Under the pieces are notes generated by a model. The model had not been told where the DNA came from, made no database searches, and worked only from the letters and a program-made list of their open reading frames with translations. Below are positions 7,159-13,153 of a stretch of 14,792 nt of DNA, one piece after another. The DNA is taken from positions 1 to 14,792 of the forward strand of contig CAYGLT010000061.1 of the NCBI GenBank assembly GCA_964350875.1, in the 5' to 3' direction. Source of the DNA: JAHBXC01 sp964350875 (GTDB lineage: Bacteria; Planctomycetota; Phycisphaerae; Phycisphaerales; UBA1924). A program made the position numbers and the translations under genes. Numbering within the stretch: position 1 is the first letter of the stretch; every line of letters starts with the position of its first letter.

Positions 7159-8913
7159 TCAGGCGGTCGCCTCGGTTCGTCCCAGTTTGCCGGCGGGGTC
7201 GTGGGTGTGGATCACCGAGCCTTCCTCGGGCGTGGAGAGCGTCAGCACCGGCCGGCCCTTGCGCACCGACGCGTGCACCCAGTAATCGTTGGACATGACC
7301 TCAAGGATCTGCATCGCCTGCAACGACGCGGCCTCGATGTGCTCGGTCGGCACGCTGAGCGCGAACTCGGCGCGGAGCGAGCTGAGGATCTTGTCGATGT
7401 CGGAGTGCTTCTTCAGCACATTGACGAGCGTCGCCTGCATGCCGATCAGTTCGAGCCGTGAGTTGCCGCGCAGGTAAGCGTCGGCCGCGGTGATGCGGCC
7501 CTGCCCGTCAGGGCGGCCGATGGTGATCTTCTTCGCGCCGGCGAGGTTGAGTTTGAAGACATTCTTCCCGCTGATCTTCCACGACGCCGCGTCGCCCGTG
7601 ATGCGCGTCATCACCTGCTTCACGCCTGCGATATCGAGACCGCCGAGACCCACCTGACCCGGGATGTCGTCGCCGAAACCGCCCTGCGCGAGCCATTTGA
7701 ACGCGTCGGCCGAGTTCAATTTCAGGCCGGCTTCGGCGGCGATCTTGGTGCAGTTCTCGCGGATGTTGTCGAACACACCGTTGGCGGAGTACCAGTATTC
7801 CGCGAAGCGCATGTGCTGGATCACGCGTCGGCGCTGGAGGTCGTCGTAGCGATCGAGCAACCATTCGCGATCGTGCTCGCCGCGATCCAGTTCGAGGATC
7901 GTGTAGGCAAGTTCGAGCGCACCGGTCTGGGTGAGCGTCATGCCGGCCGAGAGGATGGGATCGGCAAATCCCGCGACCTCTCCGACGAGGAACCAGTTCT
8001 CGCCGTGGCAGCGTTCGACCACATACGACCAGTCGGTGGTCGATTCGGTTTTGCCGGTGGGCGTGCCTCCCTCGAGGGCGGCGGCGACCCATTTCTCTTC
8101 GGCGATCGCCTTCTCGTAAAGTTCCTTCGGGCGCATGCCGCACGACTTGTAGTAGTCGCCCGGCGTGACCAGGCCGACGCTCGCGCGGGTGGCGCTGATG
8201 GGGATGAACCACATCCAGCCGTACGGGAGAGAACGGATGTGCACGCGTGTCCGGCCGACGGGTTCGACCTTGGTCCAGTGAGGGTTGTCCCAGTAGTCCC
8301 AGAACGCGACATTCTGGAGCAGGGTGGGGACATCGACCTTGACGCCGAGCGCGCGGCGGAGGATGCCGACATTGCCGCTGGCGTCCACGGTGTAGCGAGC
8401 GGTGACCTTTCGCCCGTCGGCGGTGACGATGGCGGTGACGCGTTCGTTCTCGTGCTCGATCGACGCGATTCGCGTGCCTTCGTGGACCTCGCAGCCCAGT
8501 TCGGCCGCGTGATCGAGCAGGATCTTGTCGTACTTGGCGCGGTCAACCTGGAACGCGGAGCGCTGACGCCAGCCCTCGAAGCGGTGCGGGCGTGGCTGGC
8601 TGAAGTCGGCTTCCTCGATGGGGAAGAGGTGGAAGTCCCATGGGTCGGTCGTCTTGCCCCAGGTGAAGGTGACGCCGACCTTCACGGGGAATCCGGCGGC
8701 CTCGACCTTGTCCCAGCAGCCCATCTCGATGAGCACTTTGCTGATAGGGGGGAGTTGGGATTCACCCACATGATCGCGCGGGAAGTTCTCGCGCTCGAAG
8801 ATCACGACGCGGAGGTCGGGGTTGTACTTCTTGAGCAGCGCACCGAGCGTTGAGCCGCCCGGCCCGCCGCCGATAATCGCGACATCGTACGAATCGGTCA
8901 TGGAGAGTTGCAT
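7159..8913 (-). CDS. Flavin-dependent halogenase-like FAD oxidoreductase
   Basis: Predicted FAD monooxygenase of the tryptophan-halogenase/CmlS group, whose members use FADH2, O2 and chloride or bromide to halogenate electron-rich substrates. It has 584 aa. Seen: FAD-binding GGGPGG (15-20), HVGESQLPP (48-56), Lys78 in GFPVKVGVTFTWG (74-86) at the place of the catalytic lysine, WMWFIP (233-238, the halogenase WxWxIP motif) and FADPILSAG (316-324, FxxPxxSxG). The core ends near 430. About 150 residues follow that I cannot assign. No flavin reductase, carrier protein or other biosynthetic gene is in the window, so substrate and actual halogenation are unproven; a plain hydroxylase or reductase of the same fold is the main alternative. 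Start: ATG 8913 (GAAGGA 12 nt upstream) or ATG 8901; the 28-codon extension to 8997 lacks support. The stop is only 21 bp from the opposing tRNA gene. Confidence 0.85.
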   Translation of the reverse strand: MQLSMTDSYDVAIIGGGPGGSTLGALLKKYNPDLRVVIFERENFPRDHVGESQLPPISKVLIEMGCWDKVEAAGFPVKVGVTFTWGKTTDPWDFHLFPIEEADFSQPRPHRFEGWRQRSAFQVDRAKYDKILLDHAAELGCEVHEGTRIASIEHENERVTAIVTADGRKVTARYTVDASGNVGILRRALGVKVDVPTLLQNVAFWDYWDNPHWTKVEPVGRTRVHIRSLPYGWMWFIPISATRASVGLVTPGDYYKSCGMRPKELYEKAIAEEKWVAAALEGGTPTGKTESTTDWSYVVERCHGENWFLVGEVAGFADPILSAGMTLTQTGALELAYTILELDRGEHDREWLLDRYDDLQRRRVIQHMRFAEYWYSANGVFDNIRENCTKIAAEAGLKLNSADAFKWLAQGGFGDDIPGQVGLGGLDIAGVKQVMTRITGDAASWKISGKNVFKLNLAGAKKITIGRPDGQGRITAADAYLRGNSRLELIGMQATLVNVLKKHSDIDKILSSLRAEFALSVPTEHIEAASLQAMQILEVMSNDYWVHASVRKGRPVLTLSTPEEGSVIHTHDPAGKLGRTEATA

Positions 8914-8937
8914 CCCGCGTAAGAGTCCTTCAGTGCA

Positions 8938-8965
8938 AAGGTAGCAGCAGCGGGCGACGACACAA
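8938..8965 (-). promoter_or_regulatory. Candidate promoter of the halogenase-like gene
   Basis: On the minus strand TTGTGT (8960-8965), 16-nt spacer, TACCTT (8938-8943), about 25 bp before the ATG at 8913. If real, transcription begins near 8931, which rules out the longer start at 8997. Confidence 0.35.
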
Positions 8966-8985
8966 GGCGCGGCGAGGTCCGTTGG

Positions 8986-9024
8986 GGAAAGAAACAACAG
9001 CCCCGGCCGAGAAAGCCGGGGCTG
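8986..9024 (-). terminator. Intrinsic terminator of the first P-domain gene
   Basis: CAGCCCCGGC (8998-9007) and GCCGGGGCTG (9015-9024) form a perfect 10-bp stem with a 7-nt loop. Read on the minus strand, the T-rich tract TTGTTTCTTTCC (8986-8997) follows at once. It lies about 40 bp after the stop at 9066. Confidence 0.85.
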
Positions 9025-9065
9025 CGTGTGGTTCTCACAAGTAGGACGTGCTCAGTCGATGCCGA

Positions 9066-9689
9066 TCAGCGGCGGCGACGGAGACCGGCGACGCCGGCGA
9101 GACCGAAGAGGGCCGCGGCGCCGGGGGAGGGGATCTTCTTGATGATCAGGTTCCAGCCGTTGAGGCCGCCGGTGTCGAGACCGGCGTTGTCGCTGATGGT
9201 GAGGGTCCAGGCGCCGTTGCCGCCAGAGAGACCAGCGAAGGAGTTGATGGCCTGTGCCGGAGCGAAGGGGCTGCGGGTGGGGGAGTAGTCGCCGCCGGGC
9301 ATGACGCCAGCAGCGGCGGTGTTCCAGGCGATGCCGGAGTCAGAGAAGGAGTAGGAGTTCGCGGCCGAGAAATCGACATTCTGGCCGACGGAGGTCGGGC
9401 TGGTCTGGCCGGGGCGGAAGAAGAAATTGAACTCGTTGCCGGCGCCGGGGCCGGTGAGGGTCATGCTCAGATCGCCGGCCCAAGTGTGATTGAGACCGTC
9501 GAACGAGACGCCGACGATGTCGAACGGCAGGCTGTTGTTCACGGTGATGGTGGACGAGAAAACATTGCCGGTCGCGCCGCCGTTATCGGGGATCGCGCCG
9601 CCGGCGCCGGGGCCGATGGCGACCGGCTGAGCGGCGAGTGCGGTGGCGGCGAGGGCGAGACCGGCGGACGCTGCAAGAATCTTGGACAT
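9066..9689 (-). CDS. Secreted P-domain-like protein with PEP-CTERM-type tail (copy 1)
   Basis: Predicted exported protein, 207 aa, no recognised enzyme activity. N-terminal signal peptide (1-20, MSKILAASAGLALAATALAA, then QP). The body resembles the P/homo-B beta-sandwich found after subtilisin-like convertases: FDIVGVSFDGLNHTWAGDLS (56-75), TLTGPGAGNEF, and near the end GAWTLTISDNAGLDTGGLNG (158-177). No protease catalytic domain is attached. The tail PGAAALFGLAGVAGLRRRR is a short hydrophobic helix between Pro and an Arg cluster, like the PEP-CTERM sorting signals read by an exosortase. Start chosen at MSKIL because GGAAGGG lies 7 nt upstream and a signal peptide begins there; a 29-codon longer frame has no such support. 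Paralogue of the next upstream gene, with its own promoter-like site, leader and terminator. Surface or extracellular-matrix role is inference. Confidence 0.88.
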   Translation of the reverse strand: MSKILAASAGLALAATALAAQPVAIGPGAGGAIPDNGGATGNVFSSTITVNNSLPFDIVGVSFDGLNHTWAGDLSMTLTGPGAGNEFNFFFRPGQTSPTSVGQNVDFSAANSYSFSDSGIAWNTAAAGVMPGGDYSPTRSPFAPAQAINSFAGLSGGNGAWTLTISDNAGLDTGGLNGWNLIIKKIPSPGAAALFGLAGVAGLRRRR

Positions 9690-9724
9690 GTTCAATCCCT
9701 TCCTTCTCTCAGTGCGCGGAGCGT

Positions 9725-9742
9725 TAACCGAGCGCTCGGCTA
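9725..9742 (-). promoter_or_regulatory. Start-proximal leader hairpin, copy 1
   Basis: On the minus strand TAGCCGA-GCGC-TCGGTTA forms seven pairs (one G-T) around a 4-nt loop. The core CCGAGCGCTCGG is a perfect palindrome. Its edge is 36 nt from the ATG, close to the place of a different hairpin in copy 2. Confidence 0.4.
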
Positions 9743-9860
9743 TGCCGCGGCGCGCGTACTCCTGACTTTTTGTCATCGGGGGATCTGTCTCTGGCTTTTC
9801 CCGCGCGTTTCCCCCACGCGGGCCCCAAGCCGTCTGACAGACGATGACGCGTTCTAATCA

Positions 9861-9877
9861 GCCGGCACATTGCCGAC
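9861..9877 (-). promoter_or_regulatory. Conserved 5' dyad element, copy 1
   Basis: The plus strand reads GCCGGCACATTGCCGAC; CGGCA and TGCCG are inverted. It matches 10924-10940 before copy 2 at 15 of 17 bases and lies at nearly the same distance from its ATG (about 172 nt). AGGAG precedes and AGAACG...TCATC follows in both copies, as read on the minus strand. It may be a protein-binding site or a 5' RNA hairpin. Confidence 0.5.
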
Positions 9878-9890
9878 TGCTCCTAGGCAC

Positions 9891-9919
9891 ATTGTGCCAG
9901 AACGCGTCTGAATTTGCAA
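9891..9919 (-). promoter_or_regulatory. Candidate promoter of P-domain gene copy 1
   Basis: On the minus strand TTGCAA (9914-9919), 17-nt spacer, CACAAT (9891-9896). Copy 2 has TTGCAT-17-CATCAT at the same place relative to the shared dyad. The -10 overlaps the palindrome GGCACA-T-TGTGCC (9886-9898), a possible operator. Confidence 0.42.
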
Positions 9920-10054
9920 TAGCATATCGCCCTCTTCGCACAATTTTCGTACGAGAGACAACCGCCGCGACGACCGGGTCAGCCGCAAAGAAACGAACCA
10001 GCGTTTCCACTGGGTTGGACGGCCAAGCAAGGGGGATTCGCACGGCCGCTTGTC

Positions 10055-10090
10055 GGAAAGAAGAGAGCGCGTGCCGTTGCCGACACGCGC
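10055..10090 (-). terminator. Intrinsic terminator of the second P-domain gene
   Basis: Left arm GCGCGTGCCG (10067-10076) and right arm CGACACGCGC (10081-10090) form a 10-bp stem with one G-T pair. On the minus strand the loop is GCAA, a GNRA tetraloop, and TCTCTTCTTTCC (10055-10066) follows. It begins about 40 bp after the stop at 10128. Confidence 0.8.
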
Positions 10091-10127
10091 CCTTGTGGAA
10101 CAAATTCAGTCTATCGCTGAGCCGAAA

Positions 10128-10751
10128 TTAGCGGCGGCGACGGAGGCCGGCAACGCCAGCGAGGCCCATGAGGGCGGCGGCGCCGGGGGTCGGGACGGCC
10201 TTGACGACGAGCGACCAGCCGCCGAGCGAACCGGTGTCGAGACCGGCGTTATCGCTGATGCTGAGGGTCCAGGCGCCGTCGCCACCGGCCATGCCGGCGA
10301 ACGAGTTGATCGCCTGCGCCGGGGCGAAGGCGCTGATCGGGCCGACATAGTCGCCGCCGGGCATGACGCCGATCGCGGCGGTGTCCCAGACAGCGCCGGT
10401 GTCGGAGAAGGAGTACGACTCAGCCGTCGAGAAGTCGACGTTCTGGCCGACGGAGGTCGCCGAGGTCTGGCCGGGGCGGTAGAAGAAGGTGTACTCGTTG
10501 CCGGCGCCGGGGCCGGTGAGGGTCATGATGAGGTCGCCGGCCCAGGTGTGGGCGAGACCGTCGAACTGGACGCCGACGACATCGAAGGCCGAGCCGACGC
10601 TGGTGTTGATGGTGGACGAGAAGACGGTGCCGGTGGCGCCGCCGTTGTCCGGGATCGCGCCGCCGGCGCCGCCGCCGATGACCATGGGCTGGGCAGCGAG
10701 GGTGGTCGCAGCGAGAGCGAGACCGGCAGAAGCAGCGAGAATCTTAGACAT
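10128..10751 (-). CDS. Secreted P-domain-like protein with PEP-CTERM-type tail (copy 2)
   Basis: Paralogue of the gene at 9066-9689. Both are 207 aa and align without gaps; I count about 45 differences, roughly 78% identity. Signal peptide at 1-20, P-like beta-sandwich (FDVVGVQFDGLAHTWAGDL, TLTGPGAGNEYTFFYRPGQ, GAWTLSISDNAGLDTGSLGG), tail PGAAALMGLAGVAGLRRRR. The most variable part is around residues 47-55, and a second variable patch is at 136-141. These may be exposed loops, while the core and tail are almost fixed. The start is fixed by GGAAGGG 7 nt upstream; the 20 bases from the ribosome site across the ATG (10747-10766) are almost identical to copy 1. A longer in-frame reading to 11177 crosses the candidate promoter and is not supported. 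Each copy has its own terminator, so they are separate transcription units. Function unknown. Confidence 0.88.
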   Translation of the reverse strand: MSKILAASAGLALAATTLAAQPMVIGGGAGGAIPDNGGATGTVFSSTINTSVGSAFDVVGVQFDGLAHTWAGDLIMTLTGPGAGNEYTFFYRPGQTSATSVGQNVDFSTAESYSFSDTGAVWDTAAIGVMPGGDYVGPISAFAPAQAINSFAGMAGGDGAWTLSISDNAGLDTGSLGGWSLVVKAVPTPGAAALMGLAGVAGLRRRR

Positions 10752-10789
10752 GTTCAATCCCTTCCTAACAAAGTAAGAACCACACCAAT

Positions 10790-10814
10790 CGGCACGGGTC
10801 CTAAATCCGTGTCG
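10790..10814 (-). promoter_or_regulatory. Start-proximal leader hairpin, copy 2
   Basis: CGGCACGG (10790-10797) and CCGTGTCG (10807-10814) form eight pairs (one G-T) around a 9-nt loop, 39 nt before the ATG. The sequence differs from the copy 1 hairpin but the position is similar. Confidence 0.4.
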
Positions 10815-10923
10815 ATCGAAGACGAATTCGCCATGCAGAGGATGGGCGTGCGAAGGCGCGGTCACCCACGAGGGGCGTCCGCAGGGAAGACACGACGCAG
10901 CACTGATGACGTTCTCTTCTCTA

Positions 10924-10940
10924 GCCGGCACGATGCCGAC
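10924..10940 (-). promoter_or_regulatory. Conserved 5' dyad element, copy 2
   Basis: The plus strand reads GCCGGCACGATGCCGAC, the counterpart of 9861-9877. Its edge is about 173 nt from the ATG against about 172 nt in copy 1. The two differences fall in the centre of the dyad, so the CGGCA/TGCCG arms are kept. Confidence 0.5.
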
Positions 10941-10954
10941 TTCTCCTGACTCTG

Positions 10955-10983
10955 ATGATGCCGGAAATCCCCCGGGGATGCAA
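10955..10983 (-). promoter_or_regulatory. Candidate promoter of P-domain gene copy 2
   Basis: On the minus strand TTGCAT (10978-10983), 17-nt spacer, CATCAT (10955-10960). The distance from the -35 to the shared dyad is within 1 nt of that in copy 1. The hexamers are poor taken alone; the support comes from the paired layout. Confidence 0.4.
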
Positions 10984-11144
10984 GGGGGTATGCGGACTTT
11001 TTCCGATCTAAATATCTGGCCGTCAGACATTTCGATGAGACCTCCCGACCCATCTTCTCGTGGCGGACCTGGCCGCCGCGTTATCGGGAGCGGCCCGGGG
11101 GCCGCGTACAGGTGGATCAGTGTCGCGCGGGCCGGGGCCGCTCC

Positions 11145-11150
11145 TACGAT
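11145..11150 (+). promoter_or_regulatory. Candidate -10 of a leaderless proS promoter
   Basis: TACGAT ends 8 nt before the proS ATG, so transcription would start at or within 1-2 nt of the start codon. No clear -35 is seen (GTCGCG at the 17-nt position). No purine-rich ribosome site lies before the ATG; the bases are CCCGGCCC. Confidence 0.4.
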
Positions 11151-11158
11151 CCCGGCCC

Positions 11159-13015
11159 ATGAGCCAGACCCACGCACCCGAGATCGTTTCCGCTTCCGGC
11201 CGCACCGTCACCGGCGCTGTCCACCGCTGGTCGAGGACATACATCCCGACCTCGAAGGAAGCCCCCGCCGACGCCGAAGCGATCAGCCACCGCCTGCTCA
11301 CCCGCGGCGGGTTCATCCGGCGCGTCGGTTCGGGCATTTACGACTATCTCCCACTGGGTTGGCGCGTGCTCCAGAAGATCAGCCAGATCGTCCGCGAGGA
11401 GATGGACGCCATCGGCTCGTGCGAGATGCTCATGCCCGCGATGGAGCCCATCGAACTCTTCGAGGGCACCAAGCGCGATGTTGACTACGGCGACAATCTT
11501 TTCCGCCTGACCGACCGCCACGGTCGCGTCAACGCCCTCGCGCCCACCCACGAGGAGATCATCACCGAGGCGATGAAAGCCGGCGTGTCGTCGTACACGC
11601 AACTTCCGCTCACGGTGTACCAGATCCAGACCAAGTTCCGCGACGAGTTCCGCCCGCGCTCGGGCCTGCTCCGCTGCCGCGAGTTCATCATGAAGGACGC
11701 GTACTCCTTCCATATGAACCTCGAGGGCCCGGGCGGTCTCAACGAGATCTACGAGGACATGCGCCGCGCGTACACCAATGTGTTCACGCGTTGCGGCCTC
11801 GACTTCACCATGGTCGAAGCCGAAGCCGGCCCCATCGGCGGCAGCGCGTCGCACGAGTTCATGGTCAACGCCGAATCGGGCGAGGACACCATCCTTATCT
11901 GCTCGCAGACCGGCTACGCCGCGAATGTCGAAAAGTGCGAGATCGGCGAGCGCGCGTGGTCGTTCGACGGTGCGCCGTCCGGTGATCTTGAGAAAGTGCA
12001 CACCCCGAACCTGCCCGGCATCGACGAGGTCGGCAAGTTCATGAAGGTGAAGCACCAGAACATGCTCAAGACCCTCGTGTTCAGCGTTATCGATCCGTCG
12101 AAGGCGGGCGGCAAACAATGGGCGCTCGTCACCGTGCGTGCCGACCACGAGGTCAACGAGGGCAAGGTCAAGGCCGCGCTGGGTTCTCCGGTCGCGATGG
12201 CCGAGGACAAGGCCGCGCGGGCGGCGGGCTTCGCGATCGGGTATGTCTCGCCGCGCAGTGTTGTCGAACGCACCGACGCCGTGTTGCTCGTCGATCCCGA
12301 CGCGGCGCAGGGCATGAACGCGCAGACGGGCAAGAGCATGTTCTGGGCAACCGGCGCAGACGAGGCCGACCATCATGTGAAGCACTTCAACTGGAAGCGC
12401 GAGATGGGCTCCGCGCTTGATGACTCGTCGAAGGTGCGCGTCGCGGATGTGCGCAACGCGATGCCGGGCGATCCCTCGCCGCGCGCCGAGGGCGCCGTGC
12501 TCGAAGCCAAGAAGGGCATCGAGGTCGGGCACATCTTCAAACTCGGCACGAAGTACTCCGACGCGATGGGCTTCCAGATTCTGGGCGCCGACCAGCAGCG
12601 CTCCAGCGTCATCATGGGGTGCTACGGCATCGGCGTGTCGCGCACCATGGCCGCCTGTGTCGAAGGCCGGAGCGACGACAACGGCATCGTCTGGCCCGCC
12701 GCGATCGCCCCGTACCACATCGTCATCACCGTCATGAAGCCCGAGCCGGGCTCGCGCGGCATGGAGGTCGCCAACGGCCTCGCGTCCGAACTCTCCCGCG
12801 CCGGTCTCGATGTCCTCATCGACGACCGCGATGAGCGCCCGGGCGTGAAGTTCAAGGACGCCGACCTCATCGGCGTGCCGATCCGCCTCACCCTGGGCGA
12901 CAAGGCCCTCGAGCAGGACGCCGCCGAGTTCAAACTCCGCACCGACTCGGGCAAGGGCGAGACCGTCCCGCTGACCGAGATCGTTGCGAAGTGTCTGGAC
13001 GCGGTGGGGGGGTAA
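11159..13015 (+). CDS. proS: Proline--tRNA ligase (bacterial type, with editing domain)
   Basis: Class II aminoacyl-tRNA synthetase charging tRNA-Pro in the cytoplasm. 618 aa, a little longer than the usual 560-590. Motif 1 region at about 60-97 (GIYDYLPLGWRVL to MLMPAMEP), THEE at 130-133, motif 2 FRDEFRPRSGLLRCREFIMKD (160-180), motif 3 GCYGIGVSRTMAA (487-499). The INS editing domain, which removes mischarged alanine, lies between motifs 2 and 3 (about 224-410; KVKHQNMLKTLVF at 296-308). The anticodon-binding domain starts near 518 (PYHIVITVMKP; DDRDERPGVKFKDADLIGVP). The extra length is mostly at the N-terminus (about 20 residues before HRWSRTYIPTSKEAPA) and in the editing region. ATG 11159 was preferred to an upstream in-frame GTG at 11060 because homology begins near residue 22 and a -10-like hexamer sits just before it. 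A candidate terminator follows. Confidence 0.97.
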   Translation: MSQTHAPEIVSASGRTVTGAVHRWSRTYIPTSKEAPADAEAISHRLLTRGGFIRRVGSGIYDYLPLGWRVLQKISQIVREEMDAIGSCEMLMPAMEPIELFEGTKRDVDYGDNLFRLTDRHGRVNALAPTHEEIITEAMKAGVSSYTQLPLTVYQIQTKFRDEFRPRSGLLRCREFIMKDAYSFHMNLEGPGGLNEIYEDMRRAYTNVFTRCGLDFTMVEAEAGPIGGSASHEFMVNAESGEDTILICSQTGYAANVEKCEIGERAWSFDGAPSGDLEKVHTPNLPGIDEVGKFMKVKHQNMLKTLVFSVIDPSKAGGKQWALVTVRADHEVNEGKVKAALGSPVAMAEDKAARAAGFAIGYVSPRSVVERTDAVLLVDPDAAQGMNAQTGKSMFWATGADEADHHVKHFNWKREMGSALDDSSKVRVADVRNAMPGDPSPRAEGAVLEAKKGIEVGHIFKLGTKYSDAMGFQILGADQQRSSVIMGCYGIGVSRTMAACVEGRSDDNGIVWPAAIAPYHIVITVMKPEPGSRGMEVANGLASELSRAGLDVLIDDRDERPGVKFKDADLIGVPIRLTLGDKALEQDAAEFKLRTDSGKGETVPLTEIVAKCLDAVGG

Positions 13016-13025
13016 GGGAAACCCC

Positions 13026-13053
13026 GGGGCGGGCAAAAATCCCGGCCTTTATA
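13026..13053 (+). terminator. Candidate intrinsic terminator of proS
   Basis: GGGGCGGG (13026-13033) pairs with CCCGGCCT (13041-13048), with one mismatch and one G-T pair, around CAAAAAT. TTTATA overlaps its end. It is 11 nt after the proS stop. The stem is imperfect and the T-run short. Confidence 0.5.
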
Positions 13054-13074
13054 CAAAATTGCCGAACACTTCCC

Positions 13075-13103
13075 TTGCGGCCTGCTACATTGGCCGTGAT
13101 TAT
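13075..13103 (+). promoter_or_regulatory. Candidate promoter of the small membrane-protein gene
   Basis: TTGCGG (13075-13080), 17-nt spacer, GATTAT (13098-13103). TACATT at 13086-13091, with a poor -35 (CGAACA), is an alternative that better matches the -10 pattern of the other genes here. Either would free this gene from proS transcription. Confidence 0.3.
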
Positions 13104-13153
13104 GGACAGCGGGGAGCCCCTTGACGGGCCGCCCCCGCTCGGGAGGTCGCGGC

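Larger units (their letters stand above)
9690..9883 (-). promoter_or_regulatory. Long structured 5' leader of P-domain gene copy 1
   Basis: About 195 nt lie between the candidate start of transcription and the ATG. Dyads in transcript order are the shared 5' element (9861-9877), CGTCTG-A-CAGACG (9831-9843), a start-proximal hairpin (9725-9742), then GAAGGAAGGG as ribosome binding site. No known riboswitch class was recognised. The rest of the gap to copy 2 (9920-10054) holds no supported gene. Confidence 0.4.
10752..10949 (-). promoter_or_regulatory. Long structured 5' leader of P-domain gene copy 2
   Basis: About 195 nt between the candidate start of transcription and the ATG. It has the shared 5' dyad (10924-10940), an otherwise diverged middle, a start-proximal hairpin (10790-10814) and AGGAAGGG as ribosome binding site. 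Outside the two ends its sequence shows little likeness to the leader of copy 1, although the length differs by about 1 nt. The rest of the gap up to proS (10984-11140) holds no supported gene. Confidence 0.4.

Noticed and set aside
5791..8853. Long plus-strand frames opposite ctaB and the halogenase-like gene
   Set aside because: Shadows of well-supported minus-strand genes; Arg/Gly/Glu-rich, no motifs, and one reads through the tRNA gene.
9861..9877. Sigma-54 promoter before the P-domain genes
   Set aside because: GG-N10-GC spacing occurs in the dyad of both copies, but the -12 TTGC and the TGGCAC of the -24 element are missing; the dyad symmetry explains the match.
9690..9883. Cyclic-di-GMP or other known riboswitch in the leaders
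   Set aside because: No GEMM-type conserved core or other familiar aptamer core was found on reading the sequence; a covariance-model search would be needed to exclude remote forms.
9858..10103. 81-aa minus-strand open frame between the two P-domain genes
   Set aside because: It spans the terminator of copy 2 and the promoter region of copy 1, with no ribosome site or recognisable sequence.
11060..11158. Upstream GTG start of proS adding 33 residues
   Set aside because: The extra peptide is Gly/Arg/Pro-rich and unlike ProRS N-termini, and the candidate -10 at 11145-11150 lies inside it.
11144..13036. 630-aa minus-strand frame opposite proS
   Set aside because: Antisense of an unambiguous prolyl-tRNA synthetase; His/Asp/Val-rich with no motifs.
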